Assembly: GCA_016713405.1 (NCBI GenBank)
Contig: JADJPF010000014.1
Location: 1-51,010 of the forward strand
DNA from: Blastocatellia bacterium
GTDB taxonomy: Bacteria; Acidobacteriota; Blastocatellia; Chloracidobacteriales; JADJPF01
DNA length: 51,010 bases
Reading direction: 5' to 3'
In this document: positions 19,015-26,861 of the stretch, piece after piece
Numbering within the stretch: the stretch's first letter is position 1
Layout of the letters: the number at the start of each line of letters is the position of its first letter
Notes under the pieces: model-generated
The model's database searches: none
What the model saw: only the letters and a program-made list of their open reading frames with translations
What the model was told of the DNA's origin: nothing
Position numbers and translations under genes: made by a program

Positions 19015-20018
19015 AGTTTTATTGTGCTAAAAAAATGCTCTATTTCTGCTAAAACTTCTTCAGGTGAAGCGGTTGCAGTACCAACTTTGCCAACTACAAC
19101 ACCAGCAGCATAGTTAGCCAAAATAGCGGATTCTAGCATTGTTGCACCACTAGCTAACCCCAAAGCTAGGGTTGCTATAACCGTGTCACCTGCTCCAGTA
19201 ACATCATAAACTTCCCGTGCAATTGTAGGAACATGCACTACTTCATTATCATTAAGAAATAAGGATATTCCTTCTTCTCCACGAGTAATTAAAATGCTAG
19301 TATTAGGTAATTTTCTACGCAGTTCTTGACCAGCTAACTTTAATGTTTCTTCTGAGTTAATAGTCATTCTAGCTGCTGATTCTGCTTCATTATGGTTTGG
19401 TGTCACAACTGTTGCTGGATGGTAATATTCAAAATTTTTTAGTTTTGGATCAATGCAAACAGGGATATTTTGCTCCATAGCTAGCGGGAGTATTTTTCCT
19501 AGTAATCCAGGAGTGATTACCCCTTTTTCATAATCTGAAACTATTACTGCTTTTACAGTAGGTAGTAAACTTAAAAAATTATCAATTAATTGGCTTTCAA
19601 TCTCATCATTTACAGGCGTTTTATTTTCTCGATCTGCTCGGACAACATATTGAGAATGGGCAATTATCCGGGTTTTTACTGTAGTTGGACGAGAGGAATC
19701 AATCACAATTGTACTAGGATCAATACCTATATTTTCAAATTCTGTACATAATCTAGTGCCATTGCTATCATTGCCTTGAACACCAACAACCATTGGTTTA
19801 GCACCTAGGGCGGCTAGATTAGCAGCAACGTTTCCTGCTCCTCCAATGTGTAAGGTTTCTTTTTCAATTTCTACTACTGGCACTGGGGCTTCTGGAGCAA
19901 TCCGACGGGCGCGACCCCATAAAAACTCATCTAACATTAAATCGCCTATAACTAAAATTGGACACTGCTTAAACTGCTCTAACAAAGTAACTGCACGTGC
20001 AGGGGTTAATCTTTTCAT
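19011..20018 (-). CDS. rfaE1: PfkB-family D-glycero-beta-D-manno-heptose-7-phosphate kinase (RfaE1 type)
   Basis: It makes the 1,7-bisphosphate in ADP-heptose synthesis for lipopolysaccharide core. ATG 20018 is taken as the start (MKRLTPARAV); a TTG three bases earlier is also in frame. ILVIGDLMLDEFLWGRARRIAPEAPVPVVE is the family N-terminal signature, followed by HIGGAGNVAANLAALGAKP, KTRIIAHSQYVVRADRE, VIVSDYEKGVITPGLL, VVTPNHNEAE, ILITRGEEGISLF, and the PfkB signature DVTGAGDTVIATLALGLASG near residue 270 with the catalytic Asp. About 335 residues, so this is the kinase domain alone; the nucleotidyltransferase domain (RfaE2) is not fused. No other heptose gene is in the window. It implies a Gram-negative envelope. 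Confidence 0.88.
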   Translation of the reverse strand: MKRLTPARAVTLLEQFKQCPILVIGDLMLDEFLWGRARRIAPEAPVPVVEIEKETLHIGGAGNVAANLAALGAKPMVVGVQGNDSNGTRLCTEFENIGIDPSTIVIDSSRPTTVKTRIIAHSQYVVRADRENKTPVNDEIESQLIDNFLSLLPTVKAVIVSDYEKGVITPGLLGKILPLAMEQNIPVCIDPKLKNFEYYHPATVVTPNHNEAESAARMTINSEETLKLAGQELRRKLPNTSILITRGEEGISLFLNDNEVVHVPTIAREVYDVTGAGDTVIATLALGLASGATMLESAILANYAAGVVVGKVGTATASPEEVLAEIEHFFSTIKL

Positions 20019-20039
20019 CAAATAAAATCCAAATATATT

Positions 20040-20632
20040 TTAATTCTTTGACTCAATTTCATCACCGCTAGAAGGTTTTTTATCTGGCCCTAAAGATTTC
20101 AACTCATAAGTTTTTCCATCTGAGTTATAAACCAGATAAGTATTCCAAAGGTCGGTACGAATTGAGCTATTGATATAAGCAGGGACAAGCAAGTCTGTCA
20201 ACTCTACTATGTCACGAACACGGGGATAATAGCCTTGTTTTTGGTAATAATCCTTAATCGCTTGGTCAAGTAGTGCTAATTTTTCTTTTGTACGCTTGAT
20301 TTTTTCATTTTTTACTGCTGTAGTGATTAATTCTATATCTTCCCATTGTCCATTGCCTAAGCGGATTTCAGATGCTTGCCAACGCTCTTTTTTTCTACTC
20401 TAAAGGCTGCGGTAAAGAGTGCTTCAACTACTGCTCCACCACGTCCAACATTTTTTGGTGGGTCAATAGATTGTATTCTTACTAGTTCTGGATCAAATTC
20501 AAAACCAGCAATGCTAGAAATAACTTTGCGGGCCTCTTTTGGGCTTAAGCTATCTAATGGATTAGCTAAAGCCAGCGTGAGCAAAGAGATCCAAAAAATA
20601 TTGACTAATATAAAAGTTTTTTTCTTAATCAC
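20040..20632 (-). CDS. Exported protein with pseudopilin-like (GspG-type) C-terminal domain (frameshifted)
   Basis: The likely start is GTG 20632 (MIKKKTFILVNIFWISLLTLALA), a signal peptide; a TTG at 20638 is also possible. The mature part begins NPLDSLSPKEARKVISSIAGFEFDPELVRIQ. The frame breaks near 20395 after AAFRVEKK and continues ERWQASEIRLGNGQWEDIEL. It then has a helix KRTKEKLALLDQAIKDYYQKQGYYPRV and the block RTDLWNTYLVYNSDGKTYEL, with LKSLGPDKKPSSGDEIESKN at the end (20040). The last block matches the calcium-loop pattern of type II secretion pseudopilin C-terminal domains (D-W-G-x-x-Y-x-Y...). There is no type IV prepilin N-terminus, so it is not a real pseudopilin. It is 30 bases downstream of rimI and may be cotranscribed. 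Confidence 0.6.
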
Positions 20633-20662
20633 AAGCAAAACTCTTTTCTTAAGTTATTTTCT

Positions 20663-21148
20663 TTATTCCTCTGGGCTAAGATCTAAAATAGACTTAACCA
20701 TCATAAAAGCATCACCGCCATCAGAATAATAAGCTTTTATTCGTTCTACAATAAAATATCCCAGTTTTGTATAAAGATGTTGGGCTTGCTTATTTGTAGT
20801 TCGCACTTCTAAATGTAGCGTAGTTACATTACGGAGTCTAAAACCGCTTTCGATCCGTTCCATAAGCCAACGTCCATAACCCCGTCCGCGCATTTCTGGA
20901 GCAATAGCCAAGGTAATTATATGCCCTGTGCCTTCTTCTTTTATTACACCTATGATAAAACCTATTAACCCTTCTGAAACGTTAATGAGTTTATAACATA
21001 CTTTATTTTCATGAAGTAAAAGATAGGCAATCATATCTTGATCAAAAGCCTCTCCAGCAATAAAACATCTTTGATCCAATGCCCAACAAGCTTCTAAATC
21101 ATCATAATTCATTGGTTGAAGTACTGCTTCTAATTGTTTACTTACCAT
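20663..21148 (-). CDS. rimI: Ribosomal protein S18-alanine N-acetyltransferase (GNAT)
   Basis: GNAT acetyltransferase, 161 residues, starting MVSKQLEAVLQPMNYDDLEACWALDQRCF. The acetyl-CoA loop is APEMRGRGYGRWLMERI, preceded by GHIITLAI (beta-4). LHLEVRTTNKQAQHLYTKLGYFIVERIKAYYSDGGDAFMM is the RimI-type C-terminal half, in which N, Y and GF/GY residues position the alanine terminus. Many acetyltransferases share this fold, so the S18 target is by family resemblance only. An exported protein gene follows 30 bases downstream. Confidence 0.8.
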   Translation of the reverse strand: MVSKQLEAVLQPMNYDDLEACWALDQRCFIAGEAFDQDMIAYLLLHENKVCYKLINVSEGLIGFIIGVIKEEGTGHIITLAIAPEMRGRGYGRWLMERIESGFRLRNVTTLHLEVRTTNKQAQHLYTKLGYFIVERIKAYYSDGGDAFMMVKSILDLSPEE

Positions 21149-21403
21149 AGAGTTAGTTATATAGATTTACAATATTATTTATTTTTTCATTTTAAAAAAT
21201 ATACTTAATTCTATCACTATATCATCAGTTTTATTATGGTTCTATTATATTTTCTTTATTCTTTATAGTTTTATAAAATGATGTTTGTTCTTCTGCCTAT
21301 TTACTTTCTGTTAATTAAAGATAGAATTGTTTAGCTTTTCTTCTGGTAAAATAAAAAATTATTACTTGCAAGATTATAAAAAATTAAGACAAAATAGCTA
21401 TCT

Positions 21404-21826
21404 ATGAAGTTAAAGATAAAAAGTGAAAGTACCCCGCAGCGTTGTGACATTTGCCATCAAGCAGATTGCCTTGATCCAATAAACAATGTTTGTTTACGCT
21501 GTCAAGATATTAAAACTTCCATTGAACAACTAAGACTAAACTTAGAGCTTGAAGAAAGAGAAAACAATTTATTTTTCTCTTTTGGTAGAACTAGAACAAC
21601 TCAAATTGTTGCTGGACTTTTATCTATAGTATTTGTATCTAATATAGTAGGTTTAATAGGAACCATCTTTTTAACAGGCTTGATTTGTTCACTATTAGCA
21701 ATACAAAGAATACTTGATGATCGTGCTTTAACAGGTCAACCAATACTTGATTTTTGTATTAATGTAGGTTTATTAGGTAGTGGGTTAGCGTGTAGTTATT
21801 TGAGTGGCTGTTATTTGCTGCGTTAA
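21404..21826 (+). CDS. Zinc-binding membrane protein, unknown function
   Basis: 140 residues. The N-terminus has QRCDICHQADCLD...VCLRCQD: Cys 14, 17, 22, 30 and 33 and His 18 form a B-box-like zinc site. A short coiled segment (SIEQLRLNLELEERENN) and two hydrophobic membrane segments follow (about residues 67-102 and 116-138). No catalytic motif is visible. There is no Shine-Dalgarno upstream. It is convergent with the PP2C gene, 7 bases apart. Its proximity to the kinase/phosphatase genes may be coincidence. I do not recognise a named family. Confidence 0.6.
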   Translation: MKLKIKSESTPQRCDICHQADCLDPINNVCLRCQDIKTSIEQLRLNLELEERENNLFFSFGRTRTTQIVAGLLSIVFVSNIVGLIGTIFLTGLICSLLAIQRILDDRALTGQPILDFCINVGLLGSGLACSYLSGCYLLR

Positions 21827-21833
21827 AAACCGT

Positions 21834-23225
21834 TTAACTATAACGAATTGCGGTTAAAAACCTATCTCCTAAAGTGTTTCCCATAGCTAAATAAATTCTT
21901 TGAGGAACTTGGAGCAAAACATTTTCTTCATCTTCACACCAAAGTGTAGCAGTAGTAATATTTTCACCAAAAAACCCAACACTACCAATAAAGAATTGTC
22001 TTTTTACCCAAAGAACCCCTAAACCTTTTTCTATACCCATTGTCATTTGTATTTCTTCATCTGCTCGTTTATCTGTTGGAGCAATAACTATGGCTATAGT
22101 TTGTTTTCGTTTATCTAAAGTTTCTACTTCAAGACGATAACAACCTGAAACTAAACAGTAAATTGTGTCTGACATTGGCTCTAAGCTAACGGTTAGGGTA
22201 TCTCCTCGACGACAAACTAAATAATCACCAAATTCTGTTAGTGTTTCTAAAGCGTCTCTTTGTTCCTGAGTATGAGCATAATAGTCAACTACGGCTGCCT
22301 GAACCCAATCTTCAAAAGTAGCTGACCGAGCCAATAACTTTGCTTTGGGTTGTGCCTCTTGTTCTGGATCAAAACGAGAAAGAATTTTTATTGCCCTAGA
22401 CAATGTTTCTTGTGAATGAGGCTTTAATCCTTCACCTGTTAAACGCACCAAAATCACAGAAATATTATCTTCTCCTCCTCGCTCTTTAGCTAACTCTACC
22501 ATTTCCCTAGCAACTACATTAAGAGATTCACCACTATTAATAATATCTGTCATATCTTCTGTAGATATTTTACCTGATAGACCATCACTGCATAGTAGCA
22601 ACAAATCATCTCTTTTTAATTCAATAGCATTAACAGCAACTTGTAAATATTCTTGACCCCCAATGGATTGAAGCAAAATATTACGATTAGCACTATTAGC
22701 AGCAGCTTGAGGAGTAATCATTCCTGAATCAAGCATTACCTGTATCATTGTTTGATCTGTAGTAAGTTGTTTTAAGCGACCGTTTCGCATTATGTATGCG
22801 CGAGAATCTCCCACTTCAGCAATATAAGCCACATCTTGTTCAATAAGTACGGCTGTAATGGTTGCTCCCATAGCATGTAAACGCGAATCTGCTTTACGTT
22901 CTTCTCTAACAATGGTATTAGCTTCTTCAATTGCTGCACTTAAACGACTTTGAGGAGAGAGCCGACGAGGAAGACGAGGAAGTTCGCTTTGCATCATATA
23001 GGTAGTAAGCTTACTAGCAATTTCGCCCCCTTCAGCCCCACCCATTCCATCAGAAACAGCTACTAGTAAACGATTATATTCTACGGGATAATTATTTTGA
23101 TAATCCTCGCTTAAGTATTGTCCAGTATAAGGATCTGATATCAATAAACAATCTTCATTGTTACTACGAACTAAGCCTATATCTGTGATACCTACCACAC
23201 TAGTAGTGATAATATTTTGTGACAT
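21834..23225 (-). CDS. PP2C-family Ser/Thr protein phosphatase with C-terminal extension
   Basis: Metal-dependent phosphatase that reverses Ser/Thr kinase phosphorylation. The N-terminal catalytic domain (about residues 8-265) has GITDIGLVRSNNEDCLLI (the RxxNED motif), VAVSDGMGGAEGGEIAS (metal-binding DGMGG), MGATITAVLI, VGDSRAYIMRNGRLKQLTTDQT, LLLCSDGLSGKIS (SDGL) and GGEDNISVILVRL. A ~185-residue C-terminal part (from about 280) has no known motif I recognise. It includes FGDYLVCRRGDTLTVSLEPMSD and GSVGFFGENITTATLW, which could be a cNMP-binding-like beta roll; that is inference only. The frame is intact and no membrane segment is seen. Confidence 0.88.
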   Translation of the reverse strand: MSQNIITTSVVGITDIGLVRSNNEDCLLISDPYTGQYLSEDYQNNYPVEYNRLLVAVSDGMGGAEGGEIASKLTTYMMQSELPRLPRRLSPQSRLSAAIEEANTIVREERKADSRLHAMGATITAVLIEQDVAYIAEVGDSRAYIMRNGRLKQLTTDQTMIQVMLDSGMITPQAAANSANRNILLQSIGGQEYLQVAVNAIELKRDDLLLLCSDGLSGKISTEDMTDIINSGESLNVVAREMVELAKERGGEDNISVILVRLTGEGLKPHSQETLSRAIKILSRFDPEQEAQPKAKLLARSATFEDWVQAAVVDYYAHTQEQRDALETLTEFGDYLVCRRGDTLTVSLEPMSDTIYCLVSGCYRLEVETLDKRKQTIAIVIAPTDKRADEEIQMTMGIEKGLGVLWVKRQFFIGSVGFFGENITTATLWCEDEENVLLQVPQRIYLAMGNTLGDRFLTAIRYS

Positions 23226-23518
23226 AAATATACTTAATTATATTTTTAATATTTATATATTACCCAAATAATCTATATATTTAATTTGGATACAAAAAAT
23301 AGTTTATATTAGAAAACAAATTCTCAATAATAAAAAAAATTAAATACTAACTAAATTGATTATTAACTAAATAAAGTTTGGTGACTAATGAAATAATGTT
23401 AACAGCGATATTATTACACTTCTATTAACATTTTGTATAGCCAAGTTTGGCTTTTAGTTAAAAGAAAAGTTGCTGTTTATTCTACCTAATATCTAAGATT
23501 GTTGGCTAAATAAATCTA

Positions 23519-24160
23519 CTAGGTTTTTTTGATAGAAATAGGAAAAGATTTATTATTACAGTTTAATTCTGGTTTTGTAATAGTGATATTGCCTTTTAAG
23601 ACATTATTTTCTACCTGTCCCAAAAATTTAGTTCTAGCAGCATTAGTTGAGGGTTTTGTTTCAAACAAAACTTCTGTTTTACCAATAGTAAGCTTATCAA
23701 TTTCTTCAACATAAATAGTGGGGATATCTTTGTTTTTATCACCTGTTTCTACTTCTGGAGGAACAGCAAATCTTACTTGACCTGTTATAACATTACCATA
23801 TTGAAAAAAAACTATATCTACTTTTACTTGTTTATCTTCAATAAGTATTTGTGTAGTGTAAGTTCCACCTATACTAGCACAATTTATACATATACCCCAT
23901 TCATTGTAAAAATAATAAGCAGTGGCTGAAAGAGGTAAGATAAGCACTAAAAAAATAGCTAAAGCTGGTGGGATTTTTATTTTATTTAATGGATGATTTG
24001 CCAAAAATGGTGGTAGCCAAGTTTTTTGGGGCTTTTTTAGCGATCCTGTTACTCTATCAGGTTTTAGTGATCCACTTTTAGTTTTAGGTGTTGCTAAACC
24101 ACAACGATCACATTCCATAGATTTTAGATCTACTTCATTTCCACACTTTGGACATCTCAT
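23519..24160 (-). CDS. Zinc-ribbon membrane-anchored protein
   Basis: The start is ATG 24160 (MRCPKCGNEVDLKSMECDRCGLA) with GGGAGAG about 7 bases upstream; a TTG 15 bases earlier would put the RBS inside the gene. A CxxC...CxxC zinc ribbon opens the protein. A basic linker, one transmembrane segment (PPALAIFLVLILPLSATAYYF) and a ~130-residue extracytoplasmic domain with CINCASIGGTYTTQILIE follow. This zinc-ribbon/TM/periplasmic design is common for membrane sensor or regulatory proteins of unknown function. It does not fit a recognisable family. AT-rich gaps of 293 and 280 bases flank it. Confidence 0.6.
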   Translation of the reverse strand: MRCPKCGNEVDLKSMECDRCGLATPKTKSGSLKPDRVTGSLKKPQKTWLPPFLANHPLNKIKIPPALAIFLVLILPLSATAYYFYNEWGICINCASIGGTYTTQILIEDKQVKVDIVFFQYGNVITGQVRFAVPPEVETGDKNKDIPTIYVEEIDKLTIGKTEVLFETKPSTNAARTKFLGQVENNVLKGNITITKPELNCNNKSFPISIKKT

Positions 24161-24440
24161 TAAAATCTCTCCCAACTCTAAATATCAATATACTTTTGAG
24201 GCATTAAGCATATACACATTATTACTTAAGCTTTAAGCAATGCTGTTAAGAATCAAACCTTAAGTTAATTAAAAAGTCATAAAATTGTAATTAAGAAAAT
24301 ATATTAGCGAAACTATTTTAATAAAATTAAAATAAACTTTGCCCGATTCTAACACAGTAGTAGAGAAAACCTAAAGCATGAAAATTAAAACATCTAAAAA
24401 AACCTACTAACCTTCTTGCAAAAGTAAATAAAGTAAACTC

Positions 24441-25274
24441 TTATATGTTTGCTACTTTAAAAATTAGAGAACGAACAATAGAAAAAAACAAATTTTCTGG
24501 AATTAACCTTCTTAAAGTAAGCAGTAACTTAGCATCTGTGCCTGCTCTATACCTAAGTTGAGAAGAATCCGATGAGGCAGCATCAAAAATTACTTTAGCA
24601 ACTTCAATTGGTTCACTAGAATTTTTTACTGCTTTAGAAATATTATCTCTTGCTATTTTTAGGATAGATTGATATTCAATAGCTGCTTTTTCATCAGTTC
24701 GATCTGCTGAACGATCATTAAAATCTGTTCTAATTGCTCCAGGTTCCACAAGCTTTACACGTATACCTAAGGGAGCAACCTCATAACTAAGACTTTCTGT
24801 AAAACCTTCTACTGCCCATTTAGTTGAATGATACAAACTATAGTATGGAAATGTTACTCTACCACCTACGGATGTTATATTAACTAAAGTTCCTTTCTGC
24901 TTATTGCTACGCCAAAACGAAATTGCATGTCTACAAAGCGACATTAGCCCAAAAACATTTGTGTCAAATTGTCGCTTTATTTGCTCAGAACTTGCTCCTT
25001 CAAAAGGGCCAGTTAGTCCATACCCAGCATTATTAACTACTACATCAATAACCCCAAATTTTTCAATTGCCTGCTCCCAAGCTGATTTAATTGTATCTTC
25101 ATTTGTAACATCTAGCTTAGGTACAATTAAGCGTGAGTCCTTCCCTAAATCGTTTTTTTCAGGTGTTCGCATTGTTGCTGCAACCTTCCACCCTTGTTTA
25201 AGAAAATATAATGCGGTTTCTCGACCTATTCCTGTTGAACTACCTGTGATAAAAACTGTTTTTGCTGATTGCAT
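24441..25274 (-). CDS. Short-chain dehydrogenase/reductase
   Basis: Classical NAD(P)-dependent SDR, 277 residues. MQSAKTVFITGSSTGIGRETALYFL carries the TGxxxGIG cofactor motif. VVVNNAGYGLTGPFEG holds NNAG, LVNITSVGGRVTFPYYSLYHSTKWAVEGFTESL has the catalytic Ser and YHSTK (YxxxK), and GIRVKLVEPGAIRTDF is the PG motif. AGAGGG lies 8 bases before the ATG. The gene is divergent from a TetR regulator across a ~200-base region with two tandem 24-bp operator-like repeats, so it is a likely target of that regulator. Substrate unknown. Confidence 0.9.
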   Translation of the reverse strand: MQSAKTVFITGSSTGIGRETALYFLKQGWKVAATMRTPEKNDLGKDSRLIVPKLDVTNEDTIKSAWEQAIEKFGVIDVVVNNAGYGLTGPFEGASSEQIKRQFDTNVFGLMSLCRHAISFWRSNKQKGTLVNITSVGGRVTFPYYSLYHSTKWAVEGFTESLSYEVAPLGIRVKLVEPGAIRTDFNDRSADRTDEKAAIEYQSILKIARDNISKAVKNSSEPIEVAKVIFDAASSDSSQLRYRAGTDAKLLLTLRRLIPENLFFSIVRSLIFKVANI

Positions 25275-25421
25275 AAAATTTCCCTCTCTTAAAGCTTACT
25301 TAAAATAATATCTGTACAGTAAAACTAATTACAGGATTAATTTGTTGGTAAAGAGCTATTTTTACTGCTATATATATTATGTTATTTGAGTCTTTACCAA
25401 TATCTTAATAAAAATAAACTA

Positions 25422-25469
25422 GTTATAACTGAATGGTAGTCATTTGTTATAACTGAATGGCAGTCATTT
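25422..25469. repeat. Two tandem 24-bp operator-like repeats
   Basis: The 24-base unit at 25422-25445 is repeated at once at 25446-25469 with one change (T to C). Each begins with the perfect palindrome GTTATAAC and contains TGAATG, four bases, TCATTT, which resembles TetR/FadR-type half-sites. The second copy lies just before the TetR ATG (25475). Next to it is CATTTGTCAAATG (25465-25477), a 13-base palindrome overlapping that start codon. The position suits autoregulation and control of the divergent SDR; regulator binding is inference. Confidence 0.7.
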
Positions 25470-25474
25470 GTCAA

Positions 25475-26137
25475 ATGAAACAATTCAAACCTCCTAAATT
25501 AGCAAAAAAACGCGCTGTTAGTGATGAATTAAAAGATCTTCGTCGAGAATCAATTCTTAATGCAACAGAATTTCTATTAAGTAAGCATTTAATTGATGAT
25601 ATTTCTATGGCTATTGTAGCTAGTACAATTAAGCTGGCTAAAGGTACTTTATACTTATATTTTAAGACTAAAGAGGAGCTTTTTCTTTCACTTCTTGATC
25701 GTGCATATTTACGTTGGTTTGATGAGGTAGAAAATTGGGTAGACTCACAAACAGAAATAAATAGCAATAACTTGGCTAAATATTTGGCTGAGTCATTTTC
25801 TGCCCAATCTACCCTACTGCTACTTGTTCCTTATGCAGAGTCAATTTTAGAAAAAAATATTTCTCTTGATCGAATTATTGAACATAAAAGATCTATGAAT
25901 ATAAAGTTAGTTTATTTAAGTAATAAAATTAGTGAAAAAAATGGAGTTACTTCAACAGAAAAAATTGCTCTTAGCTTTTTATTTATTCATGCTGCAATTG
26001 TTGGACTCTATTTTAAGTCTTTTCCCTGCCCCCTTGTTGCAGAAGCATTAAAACAACCTGATTTAGTTCACTTAAAAATAGATTTTAAGGCAAGTCTGCA
26101 AATAATGCTTGAAGCTATTTTTGCTAAATTATTGTAA
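25475..26137 (+). CDS. TetR/AcrR-family transcriptional regulator
   Basis: The start is placed at ATG 25475 (MKQFKPPKLAKKRAVSDE), because the earlier in-frame ATG at 25457 lies inside the tandem repeat. Neither has a Shine-Dalgarno. The N-terminal DNA-binding domain reads ESILNATEFLLSKHLIDDISMAIVASTIKLAKGTLYLYFKTKEELFLSLLDR, the TetR helix-turn-helix with the GTLYLYFKTKEEL signature. The C-terminal ~160 residues are helical and would bind an unknown ligand. It is divergent from the SDR gene and probably represses both. Confidence 0.88.
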   Translation: MKQFKPPKLAKKRAVSDELKDLRRESILNATEFLLSKHLIDDISMAIVASTIKLAKGTLYLYFKTKEELFLSLLDRAYLRWFDEVENWVDSQTEINSNNLAKYLAESFSAQSTLLLLVPYAESILEKNISLDRIIEHKRSMNIKLVYLSNKISEKNGVTSTEKIALSFLFIHAAIVGLYFKSFPCPLVAEALKQPDLVHLKIDFKASLQIMLEAIFAKLL

Positions 26138-26144
26138 ATATTTA

Positions 26145-26672
26145 TTACTTTCTAAAATAATAGGTGCGAAAAACAAAATCACTATCTTTTTTCTCTAAAT
26201 GGCAACTGTTACAACGTTCTAGCTTTCCTCGCTCCAAAATAGCTGTTTTTACTGGATCTAAAACTAAATATTCCCAATCACCACTAGCAGGGTTAAATCC
26301 GGCTTTTCTTTTTATCATCACTGTCAAAAGTTCTGCTTTAGATGTTGGTGTAGGCAATTTTTCTTTAGCAATAATTGAGCCAACTGGAAATTTGCTATTT
26401 ACAGAAAACATTGCTGTTTTGCCTAAATCATTGACATAAACAGTAATAAATTTATCTTGATGAGGATTTTTTTCTTTTGATAAATCTATTGGAAATTGAG
26501 GTGCGCATAGTTGAGCAGTAATATCAGCAATTCTCATTGGACTAGAATTAACTTTTGTCCACTTTTTATATTGCCAAAGTTCTGCATCATCACTTAAACC
26601 ACCATTAGCATTTGATAAAAGTTGAAAACTCAAAACCAAACTAAAAATTATTTTTTGTAATAGGTTTTTCAT
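26145..26672 (-). CDS. Exported cytochrome P460-like c-type heme protein
   Basis: 175 residues with a signal peptide (MKNLLQKIIFSLVLSFQLLSNANG). The mature domain has WTKVNSSPMRIADITAQLC, then FPVGSIIAKEKLPT, ELLTVMIKRKAGFNPASGDWEYLVLD, and near the C-terminus the heme attachment motif CNSCH (about residue 154) in ERCNSCHLEKKDSDFVFRTY, all typical of the cytochrome P460 domain. Members include hydroxylamine/NO-oxidising enzymes and cytochrome c'-beta. Here a single CxxCH is seen and the heme cross-linking lysine cannot be identified with confidence. It is probably periplasmic. It ends 8 bases from the convergent TetR gene. Confidence 0.85.
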   Translation of the reverse strand: MKNLLQKIIFSLVLSFQLLSNANGGLSDDAELWQYKKWTKVNSSPMRIADITAQLCAPQFPIDLSKEKNPHQDKFITVYVNDLGKTAMFSVNSKFPVGSIIAKEKLPTPTSKAELLTVMIKRKAGFNPASGDWEYLVLDPVKTAILERGKLERCNSCHLEKKDSDFVFRTYYFRK

Positions 26673-26788
26673 AAAATTTTGTTAACGAAACTGTTTTATT
26701 GCAAGTATTGTATTTCTTTTCTCACTCTTGAGCAGTCTATATTTTTTGGTCTTATTTTTTCAATCATTAAATTTTCCAAAATTTAGAA

Positions 26789-26822
26789 AAAAGAAATAGA
26801 GGCAATTGCCTCTATTTCTTTT
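26789..26822. terminator. Perfect 34-base palindrome, bidirectional terminator
   Basis: Positions 26791-26820 are a perfect palindrome centred on GGCAATTGCC with AAGAAATAGA/TCTATTTCTT arms, and two further A-T pairs extend it to 34 bases. It ends in T-runs on both strands. It lies about 40 bases after the stop of the FecR-domain gene on the minus strand, so it most likely ends that transcript before the cytochrome P460 gene. Confidence 0.75.
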
Positions 26823-26861
26823 AGTTATTTAATTTTTTGGATGACTAATTAAACTAATAAT

